A stretch of DNA of 64,000 nt from Periweissella cryptocerci (GTDB lineage: Bacteria; Bacillota; Bacilli; Lactobacillales; Lactobacillaceae): positions 1,178,001-1,242,000 of the forward strand of contig NZ_CP037940.1 of the NCBI RefSeq assembly GCF_004358325.1, read 5' to 3'. Of the stretch, positions 44,877-53,650 are shown piece after piece. The position numbers and the translations under genes were made by a program. Under the pieces are notes generated by a model. It was not told the origin of the DNA, made no database searches, and saw only the letters and a program-made list of their open reading frames with translations. How positions within the stretch are numbered: position 1 is the stretch's first letter; every line of letters starts with the position of its first letter.

Positions 44877-45746
44877 CTATTTTAGTTTCATTATTTCTAA
44901 AAATCGAGCATACTCGCTCGCAATTCCGGTTTGCTTAGCAACTTGAATCGCCGCAACAGCTGCCTCTGCGCTAGCAAATCCGACCGTATAATTACTCGTT
45001 TTCATCTGAATAATTCCGTTTAGAAAAGCGGTCTTAATGTTATGTTCCCATGTCATCTCAGGTGCGATGTGTTGCAACCCTCGTAACAATTTACGTGCTT
45101 GAGCGTATTTTTCTGCACGGACTTGATTAGTAATAATGTTAAGCATTGCTTCAATCCCTAATTTAACATGCTCGTTTAACCGTTGCCCACTCGCTAAGTG
45201 TGCGAGTACTTCACCGCCAAACGCTAATTGAACTTTTTCGGGTAATACCCGCACAGTATTCGTGAATAACGTTAGTTCATATTGATTCCATGTTTGCACA
45301 TCAAACAAATAATCAACCACACTCTGCGCTAATGTACTTGGAAAATGATTTGTGTTTTCCTTAGCCACTAATGCTACTTGGGCAATGATTGCCAAATGTT
45401 GGTGGTAGAGCTTGCCACCAGCGTCCCAATACGCCAGTTCTTGCTCACTAATGCGTTCTAATATACTGACATTTAATGTTGTCAATGTCGCCGCTAATTC
45501 ACTAATTTTATCGACAAATGTATAAAAATAATTATTAGCTGGTATCCCCGCCAACGCTGCAAATTCGTCAAATTTAACATTGATGTGTTCGAGCAATGGT
45601 AACAGCAATTCAATCGAAATACTGGATTGACCCCGTTCAAATTTTGATAAAAATGACTCCGAGGTGACCCCTTCGGCAATTTGTGCCATCGTGAAACCTT
45701 TTTCTTGCCGTAATTCACGAAAATATGATCCATAATTTTTGAGCAT
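44877..45746 (-). CDS. Rgg/GadR/MutR family regulator
   Basis: 289 residues, the usual length for Rgg proteins. N-terminal XRE helix-turn-helix (YGSYFRELRQEKGFTMAQIAEG, SESFLSKFERGQSSIS) and a C-terminal TPR-like domain of about 220 residues that in relatives binds a short signal peptide. It is divergent from an ABC/secreted-peptide operon and its start is 15 bp from a motif, AATAGTCATATTGGAA, that recurs before a second operon gene at 49436. It is therefore the likely regulator of this island. Confidence 0.87.
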   Translation of the reverse strand: MLKNYGSYFRELRQEKGFTMAQIAEGVTSESFLSKFERGQSSISIELLLPLLEHINVKFDEFAALAGIPANNYFYTFVDKISELAATLTTLNVSILERISEQELAYWDAGGKLYHQHLAIIAQVALVAKENTNHFPSTLAQSVVDYLFDVQTWNQYELTLFTNTVRVLPEKVQLAFGGEVLAHLASGQRLNEHVKLGIEAMLNIITNQVRAEKYAQARKLLRGLQHIAPEMTWEHNIKTAFLNGIIQMKTSNYTVGFASAEAAVAAIQVAKQTGIASEYARFLEIMKLK

Positions 45747-45760
45747 AAACTAGCCCCCCT

Positions 45761-45809
45761 AATAGTCATATTGGAATATTTTGTAACCATGCCACGTGCT
45801 TACTATAAC
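45761..45809 (+). promoter_or_regulatory. Candidate Rgg box and promoter of the ABC operon
   Basis: Box AATAGTCATATTGGAA (45761-45776) lies just upstream of TTGTAA (45781-45786) and TATAAC (45804-45809), 17 bp apart. The same box and a similar TGCTTACTA -10 region recur at 49351, so one activator probably controls both. Confidence 0.62.
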
Positions 45810-45965
45810 ATAGTCGCTAACAAGAAAGGGGGACGGTTCCAACGTACTGACAATCCATACTCTAGCCATCCCCAGAATGTTAAAATTTCAACTAACATTT
45901 TGGCAGTATTTTAGCGATAAACAACTCGCATAAATTGATTGTCATCGTGCGTGGAACCAAAATCT

Positions 45966-46622
45966 ATGGACAATGCACTTCAACTCAGGAATATCGCCAA
46001 ATCATTTGCCGGTAATACCTTATTCGAAAATGTCAATTTAACTGTTACAACCGGCGAGATTGTCGCTTTAGTTGGTCCCAATGGCGTTGGTAAATCAGTT
46101 TTATTAAAAATAATTGCTGGTTTCATTGCTCCAGATAAAGGCGACCTAACAGTTTTAGACAAAGAACGGAACATTCATGCGAAGCAATTTGACGCTGAAA
46201 TTGGTATTGTGATTGATAAGCCGGCTTTTAATCCGGCGAAAACTGGTTTTGATAACTTACATGACTTAGCCAGTATCAACAACATCATCACATCTGACAA
46301 AATCGCCACTGTGATGACGACCATGGGCTTAGATCGTCACAATCACACTAAAGTTAAAAATTATTCGCTTGGTATGAAAAAAAAACTGGCAATTTCACAG
46401 GCCTTCATGGAAAATCAGCGGTTAATTCTCCTCGATGAACCATTCAACGGTTTAGATGCCCAGAGTATCCTTAACTTGCGCCAACTAATGCTGGAGCTAA
46501 AAGCTGAAGGTAAAACGATTATTTTCACCAGCCACATTCAAGCTGATATTGATTTTTTGGCGGATGAAATTTATGAATTCAACAACCAAACAATTTTGAA
46601 AAAGGAGCTTCAGCATGAATAA
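45966..46622 (+). CDS. ABC transporter ATP-binding protein
   Basis: 218 residues from the ATG at 45966. A TTG at 45939 has no ribosome site either. Walker A GPNGVGKS, signature YSLGMKKKLAISQAF, Walker B RLILLDEPFNGLD, H-loop IIFTSHIQAD. This is the CcmA/BcrA-type branch, used in export of lipid-targeting or lantibiotic peptides and in self-immunity. Its last codons overlap the start of the secreted-peptide gene. Permeases follow. Weak ribosome site GTGGAA. Confidence 0.88.
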   Translation: MDNALQLRNIAKSFAGNTLFENVNLTVTTGEIVALVGPNGVGKSVLLKIIAGFIAPDKGDLTVLDKERNIHAKQFDAEIGIVIDKPAFNPAKTGFDNLHDLASINNIITSDKIATVMTTMGLDRHNHTKVKNYSLGMKKKLAISQAFMENQRLILLDEPFNGLDAQSILNLRQLMLELKAEGKTIIFTSHIQADIDFLADEIYEFNNQTILKKELQHE

Positions 46623-46995
46623 AAAAGTAGCCGTATCAATTGCGGCAGGATTGATTGTCTTGTCATCATCAGCTTTGTCTGTTTTTGCTGGTACATCCTA
46701 CGCAAAATTTAATATCACGGTTGCCCCAGTCAATGGTTCATCAAACACCTCTAACCAAACGAAATCGACTAGCGCTAAATCCGGCCGCTTGAAAATCAAC
46801 TCGCTTGGAAAAGCAATCGATGTTCGTGAAGCATCTAGCTCTGCCGGTACTGGTCGCTGGATTCGGGTAAATAAAACTGGGACATTCACCCTTCCCAATG
46901 GAATCAGCAAAGGAACGAAAGCCCATGCTGGCTTAAGTACGGATGTCACAACACTAGTACATGTTCTTGTAAAAGGAAGCTTCCGAAGTAACTAG
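46615..46995 (+). CDS. Secreted small protein, DUF2712-like
   Basis: 126 residues with a clear Sec signal (MNKKVAVSIAAGLIVLSSSA, cleavage after AFA or FAG) and a mature part of about 100 residues: YAKFNITVAPVNGSSNTSNQ, Lys/Ser/Thr-rich, no Cys. The FNITVAPxxGSSxTxxQTKS start resembles DUF2712, a family of small secreted proteins encoded within ABC operons. It overlaps the ATPase gene by 8 bp and has a ribosome site AAAAAGGAG. It may be a bacteriocin-like product or an export cargo. The function is not known. Confidence 0.62.
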   Translation: MNKKVAVSIAAGLIVLSSSALSVFAGTSYAKFNITVAPVNGSSNTSNQTKSTSAKSGRLKINSLGKAIDVREASSSAGTGRWIRVNKTGTFTLPNGISKGTKAHAGLSTDVTTLVHVLVKGSFRSN

Positions 46996-47009
46996 ACATT
47001 TGCCATTGA

Positions 47010-47045
47010 AAGCACTAGAGAATATCACTCTAGCGCTTTTTTATA
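47010..47045 (+). terminator. Internal (attenuating) terminator after the secreted-peptide gene
   Basis: AGCACTAGAG and CTCTAGCGCT arms followed by six T. Placed between the peptide and permease genes, it would make the peptide mRNA more abundant than the permease mRNA. Confidence 0.65.
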
Positions 47046-47067
47046 ACTAGAAAGTAGGTTCTTAGGT

Positions 47068-47832
47068 ATGATTTCCGAAATCAACAAATTATTAAATTTA
47101 AAAAATATCTTAATAACGATTGCCCTCATTTTGATTATGCCAGTCATCAATTTAATCATTCTCACGCCAAAGAACGCTTACACCAATTATTATCAATTTT
47201 TCTTGGATGTCACCGGTAACGTTGTCGCGTTATCCTTTCCGCTAATTATTACCGTCGTGTATGCCGTCAAGATGACCAATGAAAAGCGTAATTCCTATCT
47301 TGCGTACGTTCAAATGCGCACTGAACTGAAAAAATACTACCTCACGAAACTTAAAGTTGCGGCTTTAATTGGTTTTGGTGCGGGTTTTCTATATGTTTTC
47401 ATCCCCACCATATTCACTTTGTACCTTGCACCACAAATGGGGCTCGTATACATTGATCACCTCAATCCGCAAATGACAATTTTTGAGCCATTTAATACAA
47501 TTGTTAACCTCGGTAAATTTCCCTTTATTTTCATTTACTCACTGTGGCTAGGAATAAATGGGGTTGCATATTCTGTCTTGGCACAGTTACTTGTATTAAG
47601 AATTAGCAATATCTTTGTGGCCTTTTTTAGCACCACCATACTATATGTCCTCTTTGAACTCCTAACACAAGCAATCCCATTCTTAAATGCATATTCACCC
47701 ATCAACACGCTATTTCCTTATAGTAGCACCGTCAATATTGCATGGTGGGTATTATTAGTACCTCTATTATTAATAATTTTATCATCAACAATTCTCAGCA
47801 GAGGTATTCTCAATGCAAAAATTGAAATATAG
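47068..47832 (+). CDS. ABC transporter permease, 254 aa (first of two paralogues)
   Basis: Six-helix membrane protein starting MISEINKLLNLKNILIT, ribosome site AAGTAGG weak. It resembles ABC-2 or BcrB-like permeases. NEKRNSYLAYVQMRTELKKYY after the second helix is a coupling region shared with the paralogue at 49436 (NERKNSYLAYVHIRIDLKTYY). Same length, 254 residues, so they are products of duplication. It overlaps the 468-aa permease gene by 20 bp. Works with the ATPase at 45966. Confidence 0.78.
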   Translation: MISEINKLLNLKNILITIALILIMPVINLIILTPKNAYTNYYQFFLDVTGNVVALSFPLIITVVYAVKMTNEKRNSYLAYVQMRTELKKYYLTKLKVAALIGFGAGFLYVFIPTIFTLYLAPQMGLVYIDHLNPQMTIFEPFNTIVNLGKFPFIFIYSLWLGINGVAYSVLAQLLVLRISNIFVAFFSTTILYVLFELLTQAIPFLNAYSPINTLFPYSSTVNIAWWVLLVPLLLIILSSTILSRGILNAKIEI

Positions 47833-49219
47833 CCTTAGTAAGTTTCTGACCATTCGTATCCTATTACTTTTCATAATTACGTATTTGTGGGCATTTTCAC
47901 TTCGTTTAGCAACAATTGCCGCTGGTGTTCCAGACTTGACTAGCACGGTATTATCAATTGGTTGGCTCCAAATTCCACAAACATTTATGTTTCTAATCTT
48001 GCCGTTAATTGTTTTTACTATTTATATCACCATTAAAAATAATTACTCGCTGTATACCTTGTTGCGCTATCAGCAACCACATAAATATCTGTGGGTATTA
48101 TATAAAGGTTTTATTATTGATTTTGGCATTTACCTCACAACTATCGTGCTTGCTTTAGGCGTTGCTGGTTTGGGTTTACGTTTTGGAACTTCATGGCAGC
48201 CAAGAAGTTCTTCGGGTGATTTACAGCAACTATTTCCGACCACTTTAGCACTTCTCGGAACTATTATTTTGGCTACCCTGATTACGAGTACCTTATTATT
48301 TATTTTCTACTTTTATTTACAGGTCATAACCAATAATCTCACCCACTTAATGTACGCGCTCATTGTTTTACTTTTGTACAGCATCGTCCTAAACCGATTT
48401 GACGCAAATGTTCCTAGCCTGATTAGCCCCGTCACTTACACTCATTTTGCGAACCTTAGTGGCAAATTGCATTTACTTGGCTGGCTCGTTGGCATCGTCA
48501 CTTTGTTTGCAGTCAATATCGAAGCTGGCTTCAATTATCGCAAAAACATGTTTCGCTTAATCCTCCCTGCAGGAGGATTAGCTTTGGTTTTGTATTTTGC
48601 CAATCTAACTAAACATACAGGAATCACTGCATTTTTCCGGTTAGTATTTGGCGGCGTTAATGGCACAAATTTACTCACCGTGCCGAGTTTAGCAGTATAT
48701 CTGTTATTCAATTTGCCACTCGTTTTATGGCTATTTAGTCGCCTGAATAGTACTTCGCAAAACACTTATGTTCTTATGCGTATTCGGAATTTTTCACAGT
48801 ATTTAGGCAAAAATTTAGTTAAACTCTGGACATTTGCTTTGATATATTGGCTACTCATAATTCTACTGGTCGGCTTTATTGGCACCAGCGTTGTACCTAG
48901 TTATGTCGCCACAATTGCATTAGGCAAAACTTTACTACTTTTCGGTTTAAGTGGCGCCGTGCAGGCAATATTGTATACGTTAATCATTCGCATAATTAGC
49001 AATGTAACGCGTTCATATCTTAACGGCTTGTTCGTTTTCTGGCTGATTTTAGCAGTGCCCTTAATCATTCACCCCAAAGCACTTAATTACTTCGCTTACA
49101 TGAACAGTTTTGATCAAATCAGCCACATTTCATTTCCAGTAATTGCTGTCAAATTACTTGTTATCACAGGTGTGGTTATTACCTACTTATTACTTGAACG
49201 GCGCAAAGACCTCGCATAA
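47813..49219 (+). CDS. Large polytopic membrane protein, ABC permease-like
   Basis: 468 residues with about twelve helices. It starts inside the end of the preceding permease gene, so translation is coupled. Hydrophobic segments run from LTIRILLLFIITYLWAF to VIAVKLLVITGVVITYLLLERRK with short loops and no recognised motif. Its size equals two fused six-helix permease units. It is probably the second permease of the same transporter. Confidence 0.7.
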   Translation: MQKLKYSLSKFLTIRILLLFIITYLWAFSLRLATIAAGVPDLTSTVLSIGWLQIPQTFMFLILPLIVFTIYITIKNNYSLYTLLRYQQPHKYLWVLYKGFIIDFGIYLTTIVLALGVAGLGLRFGTSWQPRSSSGDLQQLFPTTLALLGTIILATLITSTLLFIFYFYLQVITNNLTHLMYALIVLLLYSIVLNRFDANVPSLISPVTYTHFANLSGKLHLLGWLVGIVTLFAVNIEAGFNYRKNMFRLILPAGGLALVLYFANLTKHTGITAFFRLVFGGVNGTNLLTVPSLAVYLLFNLPLVLWLFSRLNSTSQNTYVLMRIRNFSQYLGKNLVKLWTFALIYWLLIILLVGFIGTSVVPSYVATIALGKTLLLFGLSGAVQAILYTLIIRIISNVTRSYLNGLFVFWLILAVPLIIHPKALNYFAYMNSFDQISHISFPVIAVKLLVITGVVITYLLLERRKDLA

Positions 49220-49251
49220 TAATTTGCTTGGTTACCATATCTATGAATAAA

Positions 49252-49290
49252 CACCACTCCGTTAGCCAACTAATGGAGTGGTGTTTTACT
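49252..49290 (+). terminator. Terminator of the first ABC operon
   Basis: AAACACCACTCC and GGAGTGGTGTTT arms around TTAGCCAACTAAT, followed by T. Confidence 0.85.
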
Positions 49291-49350
49291 TTGGTAATAA
49301 CGCAAAAATCACATGCTTTACAACTCCAATGCAGTTCACATCCTACCAAT

Positions 49351-49401
49351 AATAGTCATATTGGAAAGTTATTCCGACTTCATTGCTTACTAAAGTATAG
49401 T
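49351..49401 (+). promoter_or_regulatory. Second candidate Rgg box and promoter
   Basis: AATAGTCATATTGGAA (49351-49366) is identical to the box at 45761. CCAATA just before it and TATTGG within it form an inverted repeat. A TGCTTACTAAAGTATAG -10 region follows at nearly the same distance. Confidence 0.62.
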
Positions 49402-49435
49402 AAAAAGATAACTATCAACTTAAGGGAGACGCAGC

Positions 49436-50200
49436 ATGATTTCAGAACTCAAAAAACTTTTAACTTGGCAGAATGCACTTGCAACTTTTTTACCACTAAT
49501 CTTAATGCCGCTCATGGGCCTTTTTATTGTCACCCGCCAGGCCAGCTTTACGGATTACTATCAACTGTTCTTTCAGGTTACTAGCAACACGCCGGCATTC
49601 GCATTCCCTTTTATTTTTACGGCAATGTACGCAGCAAAAATGAATAACGAACGCAAAAATTCCTACTTAGCGTACGTTCACATCAGAATTGATTTAAAAA
49701 CATATTACCGCGCTAAAATTAAAGTTGCCGCACTTGTGGGCTTACTTGCTGGTTTTCTATTTGTCGCCATTCCAGCGCTTTTCACTTTATACATCGCACC
49801 CCGCACTGGATTAATTTCCATCAATCCAATCAGCGGACCGGCACCAGCAATCGAGTATTTTAAGTCTATTATCGAGTTGGGACCACTCAAGTTTACGTTA
49901 CTTTACTCACTCTGGATTGGTATCAACGGCGCCGCCTATTCAGCATTCGCCCAATTAATTGTAATCAAGGTAAAACATACTGTCCTGGCGCTTTTTGGCA
50001 CTACAATTTTTTACCTGAGTCTTGAACTATTAACTAGATTAGTTGCCCCATTACGTATCTATTCGCCCATGCACACTTTATTCCCCTTTGGTACCACCGT
50101 CAGCATCCCCAACTGGGCACTATTAGTCCCACTAGCGTTGGTTATTACCATTTCTACCATCATTGGTAGTCGCATACTTAACAAGCCAGTTGAAGTTTAG
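49436..50200 (+). CDS. ABC transporter permease, 254 aa (second paralogue)
   Basis: Six-helix protein of 254 residues, paralogue of the permease at 47068: MISELKKLLTWQNALAT, NERKNSYLAYVHIRIDLKTYY, LLYSLWIGINGAAYSAFAQL, YSPMHTLFPFGTTVSIPNWALL line up along the whole length. It has its own candidate Rgg box, promoter and ribosome site (AAGGGAGACGCAGC), so it can be made apart from the first operon, perhaps to alter the transporter or to give immunity. Function is inferred from the family. Confidence 0.75.
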   Translation: MISELKKLLTWQNALATFLPLILMPLMGLFIVTRQASFTDYYQLFFQVTSNTPAFAFPFIFTAMYAAKMNNERKNSYLAYVHIRIDLKTYYRAKIKVAALVGLLAGFLFVAIPALFTLYIAPRTGLISINPISGPAPAIEYFKSIIELGPLKFTLLYSLWIGINGAAYSAFAQLIVIKVKHTVLALFGTTIFYLSLELLTRLVAPLRIYSPMHTLFPFGTTVSIPNWALLVPLALVITISTIIGSRILNKPVEV

Positions 50201-50374
50201 AACTGTTCTGCTAGTCTTATACGCTACCACTATGTATCTGCGAATCGCTTGCAAAACCACACCGGAAACACATTCCAAGTCAAAGTGCATTTTTGACAAA
50301 TTACCAATGTAAAGTCTACGCCAGCAAAAATGCTTACAGCCATCCTAGTAAGCGCGTGGCAATGCTCAAACTAA

Positions 50375-50592
50375 CGAAGTGCCTAAGGAAACTGCTTTTT
50401 GGCGCAGCGAACACCGTGAATGGGCAGTGATTTATCACTTCGCTCAAGGGAAAGGAAATGAGGAGAGTTAGCGCTTTAGCGATTACTCTCCCAGTTCTCG
50501 CCGACTTTCTAAGACTACAGGCTTAGAAAGCTTGCTTCCATCACGGTGCAAAAAGCAGTTTCCGTGGCACGCAGTGGCAAGTACGAACAGAT
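50375..50592 (-). repeat. Structured intergenic repeat, copy I (diverged)
   Basis: Same layout as the other copies but with largely different bases: outer arms GGAAACTGCTTTTTGGCGC and TGCAAAAAGCAGTTTCC, the middle stem GAGAGTTAGCGCTTTAGCGA, and TTTCTAAG/CTTAGAAA. The folding pattern is kept although sequence is not. It lies downstream of the truA stop. Nothing else was seen in 50201-50661 apart from the terminator. Confidence 0.75.
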
Positions 50593-50619
50593 AACAGATA
50601 ACAACGTTAAACACGTATA

Positions 50620-50658
50620 CACAAAAGGACATCGCCTAACTCGCGATGTCCTTTTTGC
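50620..50658 (-). terminator. Terminator of truA
   Basis: AAAAGGACATCGC and GCGATGTCCTTTTT arms just after the truA stop. Confidence 0.85.
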
Positions 50659-50661
50659 TAT

Positions 50662-51414
50662 TTATTCATAAAATACTTTTTCAAGATACAAGCCATGCGC
50701 TGGCGCCGTCAATGGTGCTTGCAAGCGATCTTTAACTTCATATAACCGCAAAATATCATGCACTGGTCGGCGACCTGAGCCAATTTCCAGTAAAACCGCT
50801 GTCATGATGCGGACTTGATTGTATAAAAATCCTTTTCCTCGAAAAATAAAGTGAATTTCATCAAGTTCGGGGTGCTCCTCTAATTGAACATCGAAAATTT
50901 CACGAACAAAGTCTTTCGATTGATTACCCGATGCCACAAAACTTGAAAAGTCGTGCATCCCAATTAAATCTGGCATCGCCGCTTTAATTAAAGCCAAATC
51001 TAAATTGAATTTGAAATTATACGTATAGAACCGTTTGAACGGATCGATGAAATCTTTGCGGGAAATCTTGTACCGATATTGTTTACCAACATTCGTGAAC
51101 CGCGAGTGAAACTCTGCGTCAACCGTTTCAACTTCGATGGCCACTAAGTCGAGCGGAAACATCGAGTTCAACCCGCGCCGCACGCCTTCAGCCGGAATAT
51201 TAAATGGTAAGTCAAAGTGCACGACTTGCCCCATCGCATGAACGCCAGCATCGGTCCGACCCGACCCGTAAACTTTAATTGTACCATCGAGCGTTTTGGC
51301 CATTTTATTCACAGCCGTTGTTAGGACTGATTCGACCGTTCGTTGATCCGGTTGGCGTTGAAAGCCGGCAAATTTAGTGCCATCGTACGCAATTGTAACT
51401 TTATAACGTTGCAT
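50662..51414 (-). CDS. truA: tRNA pseudouridine(38-40) synthase
   Basis: Isomerises uridines 38-40 in the anticodon arm. 250 residues. The catalytic Asp55 is in GSGRTDAGVHA, with AYDGTKFAGFQRQP at the N-terminus and FLYNQVRIMTAVLLEIGSGRR near the C-terminus. It normally ends the ecfA1-ecfA2-ecfT-truA operon. Here repeat copy G lies between ecfT and truA, and the next genes rplM-rpsI are displaced. Confidence 0.96.
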   Translation of the reverse strand: MQRYKVTIAYDGTKFAGFQRQPDQRTVESVLTTAVNKMAKTLDGTIKVYGSGRTDAGVHAMGQVVHFDLPFNIPAEGVRRGLNSMFPLDLVAIEVETVDAEFHSRFTNVGKQYRYKISRKDFIDPFKRFYTYNFKFNLDLALIKAAMPDLIGMHDFSSFVASGNQSKDFVREIFDVQLEEHPELDEIHFIFRGKGFLYNQVRIMTAVLLEIGSGRRPVHDILRLYEVKDRLQAPLTAPAHGLYLEKVFYE

Positions 51415-51502
51415 TGTATCAAATCCCTTTCTAATTCTGTAGATTCTATGTAAAAGGAGCTGAAGCGTTTTACTTCAACTCCCATTAATCACTTTATTAA
51501 AT

Positions 51503-51963
51503 GTTCTATTTATTCTAGCGTGGAATTGTCGTTTCTATACTCTTGTTTACGAATACCCACGTACCACGGAATATACCTTAAGCGCTAGTTGGAGCATTAT
51601 ACCTAACTAACGTAGTGACTGGAAATTGCTTGGCGGGCGCAGTCTTTACACCGCGACTGGGGGAATATGTGTACAGCACATATTTCCGCTGAGGATAAGA
51701 TGAGGACTTTTAGGAATTTATTCCTTAGAGTCTCAGCTTATCCGAACCTCCCAAGACAGACATTCAGCCTGCAAGGCTAATCTAATCACGTTAGGATTAG
51801 ATTCAGTATTTTGTGCAACAAAATGCCGGGATGTTTTGCGTTGCCGGTTCGCAGGCATAAGCACCGACTGGCTTGAACATGTGCTTCCAGCACAGTGCAC
51901 CAAGTAATTTCCAGACACGAACTGGCCAAGTTTATTCAATCCCAAGCCAGACCGAATAGAGCC
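51503..51963 (-). repeat. Structured intergenic repeat, copy G (with nested insert)
   Basis: Copy from GTTCTATTTATTCTAGCG to the complement end GGCTCTATTCGGTCTGG, touching the ecfT stop codon. It carries the same 105-bp insert in its third hairpin as copy E (here 51755-51870). It separates ecfT from truA. Nothing else was seen in 51415-51962. Confidence 0.87.
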
Positions 51964-52778
51964 TAAATACCAACTGGTAAGTAGTATTTTAAACCAATCA
52001 AGACGACAACTAGTACAACATAAGCGACTACCGCCCATGTATCGCGCATGTGCCACTTGAGAATCCGGTACTTCGTGCGACCTTCGCCACCACGATAACC
52101 ACGGGCTTCCATCGCATCCCCTAATTCAATCGCCCGCTTCATTGAGCTTGTGAATAATGGAATCAGCAATGGTACGACGGCCTTCATCCGTTGGAACACG
52201 TTCCCATTGGCAAAGTCGACCCCACGAGCGCGTTGGGCGTTCATGATTTTTTCGGTTTCATCCATCAAAGTTGGGACAAAACGTAATGCAATTGAAAGCA
52301 TCAATGCAATTTCGTACACTGGAAATTTAACTTTTCGCAGTGGCATTAACAGATATTCGATTGCATCCGCCACGGCCAATGGTTGTGTGGTTAATGTTAA
52401 AATCGTCGACATCATGATGATGAGGACAAAACGAATGAATACGTATGCCCCGTTAACGACCCCATCGTTAGTGATGTTAATTGGTCCTAAGTGGAACCAC
52501 ACTACACCAGTAGTCGAAAACAACATCTGCAAAACCACAGTAAAGGAAATCAACCAAATCAATGGTTTTACCCCTTTGATGTAGACCTTCAACGGGATAT
52601 TCGTTAAGTGAATCACACCAATCGTGAAAATCGCCATCACGAGATAGCCTTCCCAATTACCTGCCAAGAAAATAATCGCGATATACGCAATACTTAATAA
52701 CAACTTGGCGCGGGCATCCATCCGGTGGACATATGAATCACGGGGAATATATCGCCCTAAAATTAATTTATCAATCAT
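51963..52778 (-). CDS. ecfT: ECF transporter transmembrane protein EcfT
   Basis: Membrane coupling protein of 271 residues shared by all group II S components of the cell. Five helices, then the two coupling helices with the Ala-Arg-Gly motifs in NAQRARGVDF and DAMEARGYRGG. The start overlaps the ecfA2 stop by one base. The module would energise the S components at 11396 and 35303. Confidence 0.95.
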   Translation of the reverse strand: MIDKLILGRYIPRDSYVHRMDARAKLLLSIAYIAIIFLAGNWEGYLVMAIFTIGVIHLTNIPLKVYIKGVKPLIWLISFTVVLQMLFSTTGVVWFHLGPINITNDGVVNGAYVFIRFVLIIMMSTILTLTTQPLAVADAIEYLLMPLRKVKFPVYEIALMLSIALRFVPTLMDETEKIMNAQRARGVDFANGNVFQRMKAVVPLLIPLFTSSMKRAIELGDAMEARGYRGGEGRTKYRILKWHMRDTWAVVAYVVLVVVLIGLKYYLPVGI

Positions 52779-53650
52779 TAATTTTGGCCACCTTTCCCAG
52801 GAATCAATTGTTGCGCTAATTCTTTTGCTAAATCAGCCACGGTATAAGGCAATTCTGTGAAGTTAAAACCTTGTGCCACCAATTGATTGGCAAATAGCGT
52901 TGTCATTGGAACATCTAGTCGTTTTTCTTCGAGCCATGCCACATCGTGAAAGACTTCTTGGGGTGTGCCTTGCTTCACCACAGTCCCATTTTCCATCACA
53001 ACAACATTATCAGCAAAATTAGCCACGTCTTCCATTTGGTGGGTGACTAACACAACTGTTAAATTACTTTTTTTATATAAATCATAGAACATCCCCATGA
53101 TTTCACGCCGACCTAATGGATCAAGTCCCGCCGTTGGTTCATCCAACACTAAGATTTCAGGTTGCATCGCCAAGACCCCAGCGATGGCGACCCGGCGCAT
53201 TTGACCACCCGATAGATCAAATGGTGAATTTTCCCAGAGGTGTTCAGGCAGGCCAACTAAGCGAAGTGCTTCTTCAGCCATTGTCTTCGCTTCGGCTTCG
53301 GACTTCCCAAAATTAATTGGTCCAAACATCACATCCTTAACTACGGTCTGTTCAAATAATTGATTTTCAGGAAATTGGAACACAATCCCAACATGCGACC
53401 GTAACTTGGCGAGTTCTTTTTGTGAAGTCGCGCTCGTAATCGTCATGTCATCAATAACTACAGTCCCTTCAGTTGGCTTTAATAGCCCATCGAGATGTTG
53501 GAGCATCGTTGATTTACCAGACCCGGTGTGCCCAATCACTGCGGTGAATGAACCTGTTGGAATCGTAAAATTCACATCCTTCAATGCCGAAGTTGCGAAT
53601 GGTGAATTTGGTTGGTAGATAAAGTCTACTTGTTGAAACTCGATTGCCAT
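52778..53650 (-). CDS. ecfA2: ECF transporter ATPase EcfA2
   Basis: ATPase of the vitamin-transport energising module, about 290 residues. Walker A GHTGSGKS, signature LSGGQMRRVAIAG, Walker B ILVLDEPTAGLD, H-loop VLVTHQMED. Start placed at MAIEFQQVDF (53650). The frame opens two codons earlier. It overlaps ecfA1 by 25 bp and is followed by ecfT, the standard order. Confidence 0.95.
   Translation of the reverse strand: MAIEFQQVDFIYQPNSPFATSALKDVNFTIPTGSFTAVIGHTGSGKSTMLQHLDGLLKPTEGTVVIDDMTITSATSQKELAKLRSHVGIVFQFPENQLFEQTVVKDVMFGPINFGKSEAEAKTMAEEALRLVGLPEHLWENSPFDLSGGQMRRVAIAGVLAMQPEILVLDEPTAGLDPLGRREIMGMFYDLYKKSNLTVVLVTHQMEDVANFADNVVVMENGTVVKQGTPQEVFHDVAWLEEKRLDVPMTTLFANQLVAQGFNFTELPYTVADLAKELAQQLIPGKGGQN

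Noticed and set aside
45793..45916. 41-codon frame MPRAYYNIVANKKGG... between rgg and the ABC gene
   Set aside because: It overlaps the promoter itself (its ATG lies between the -35 and -10 boxes), so it cannot be translated from that transcript.
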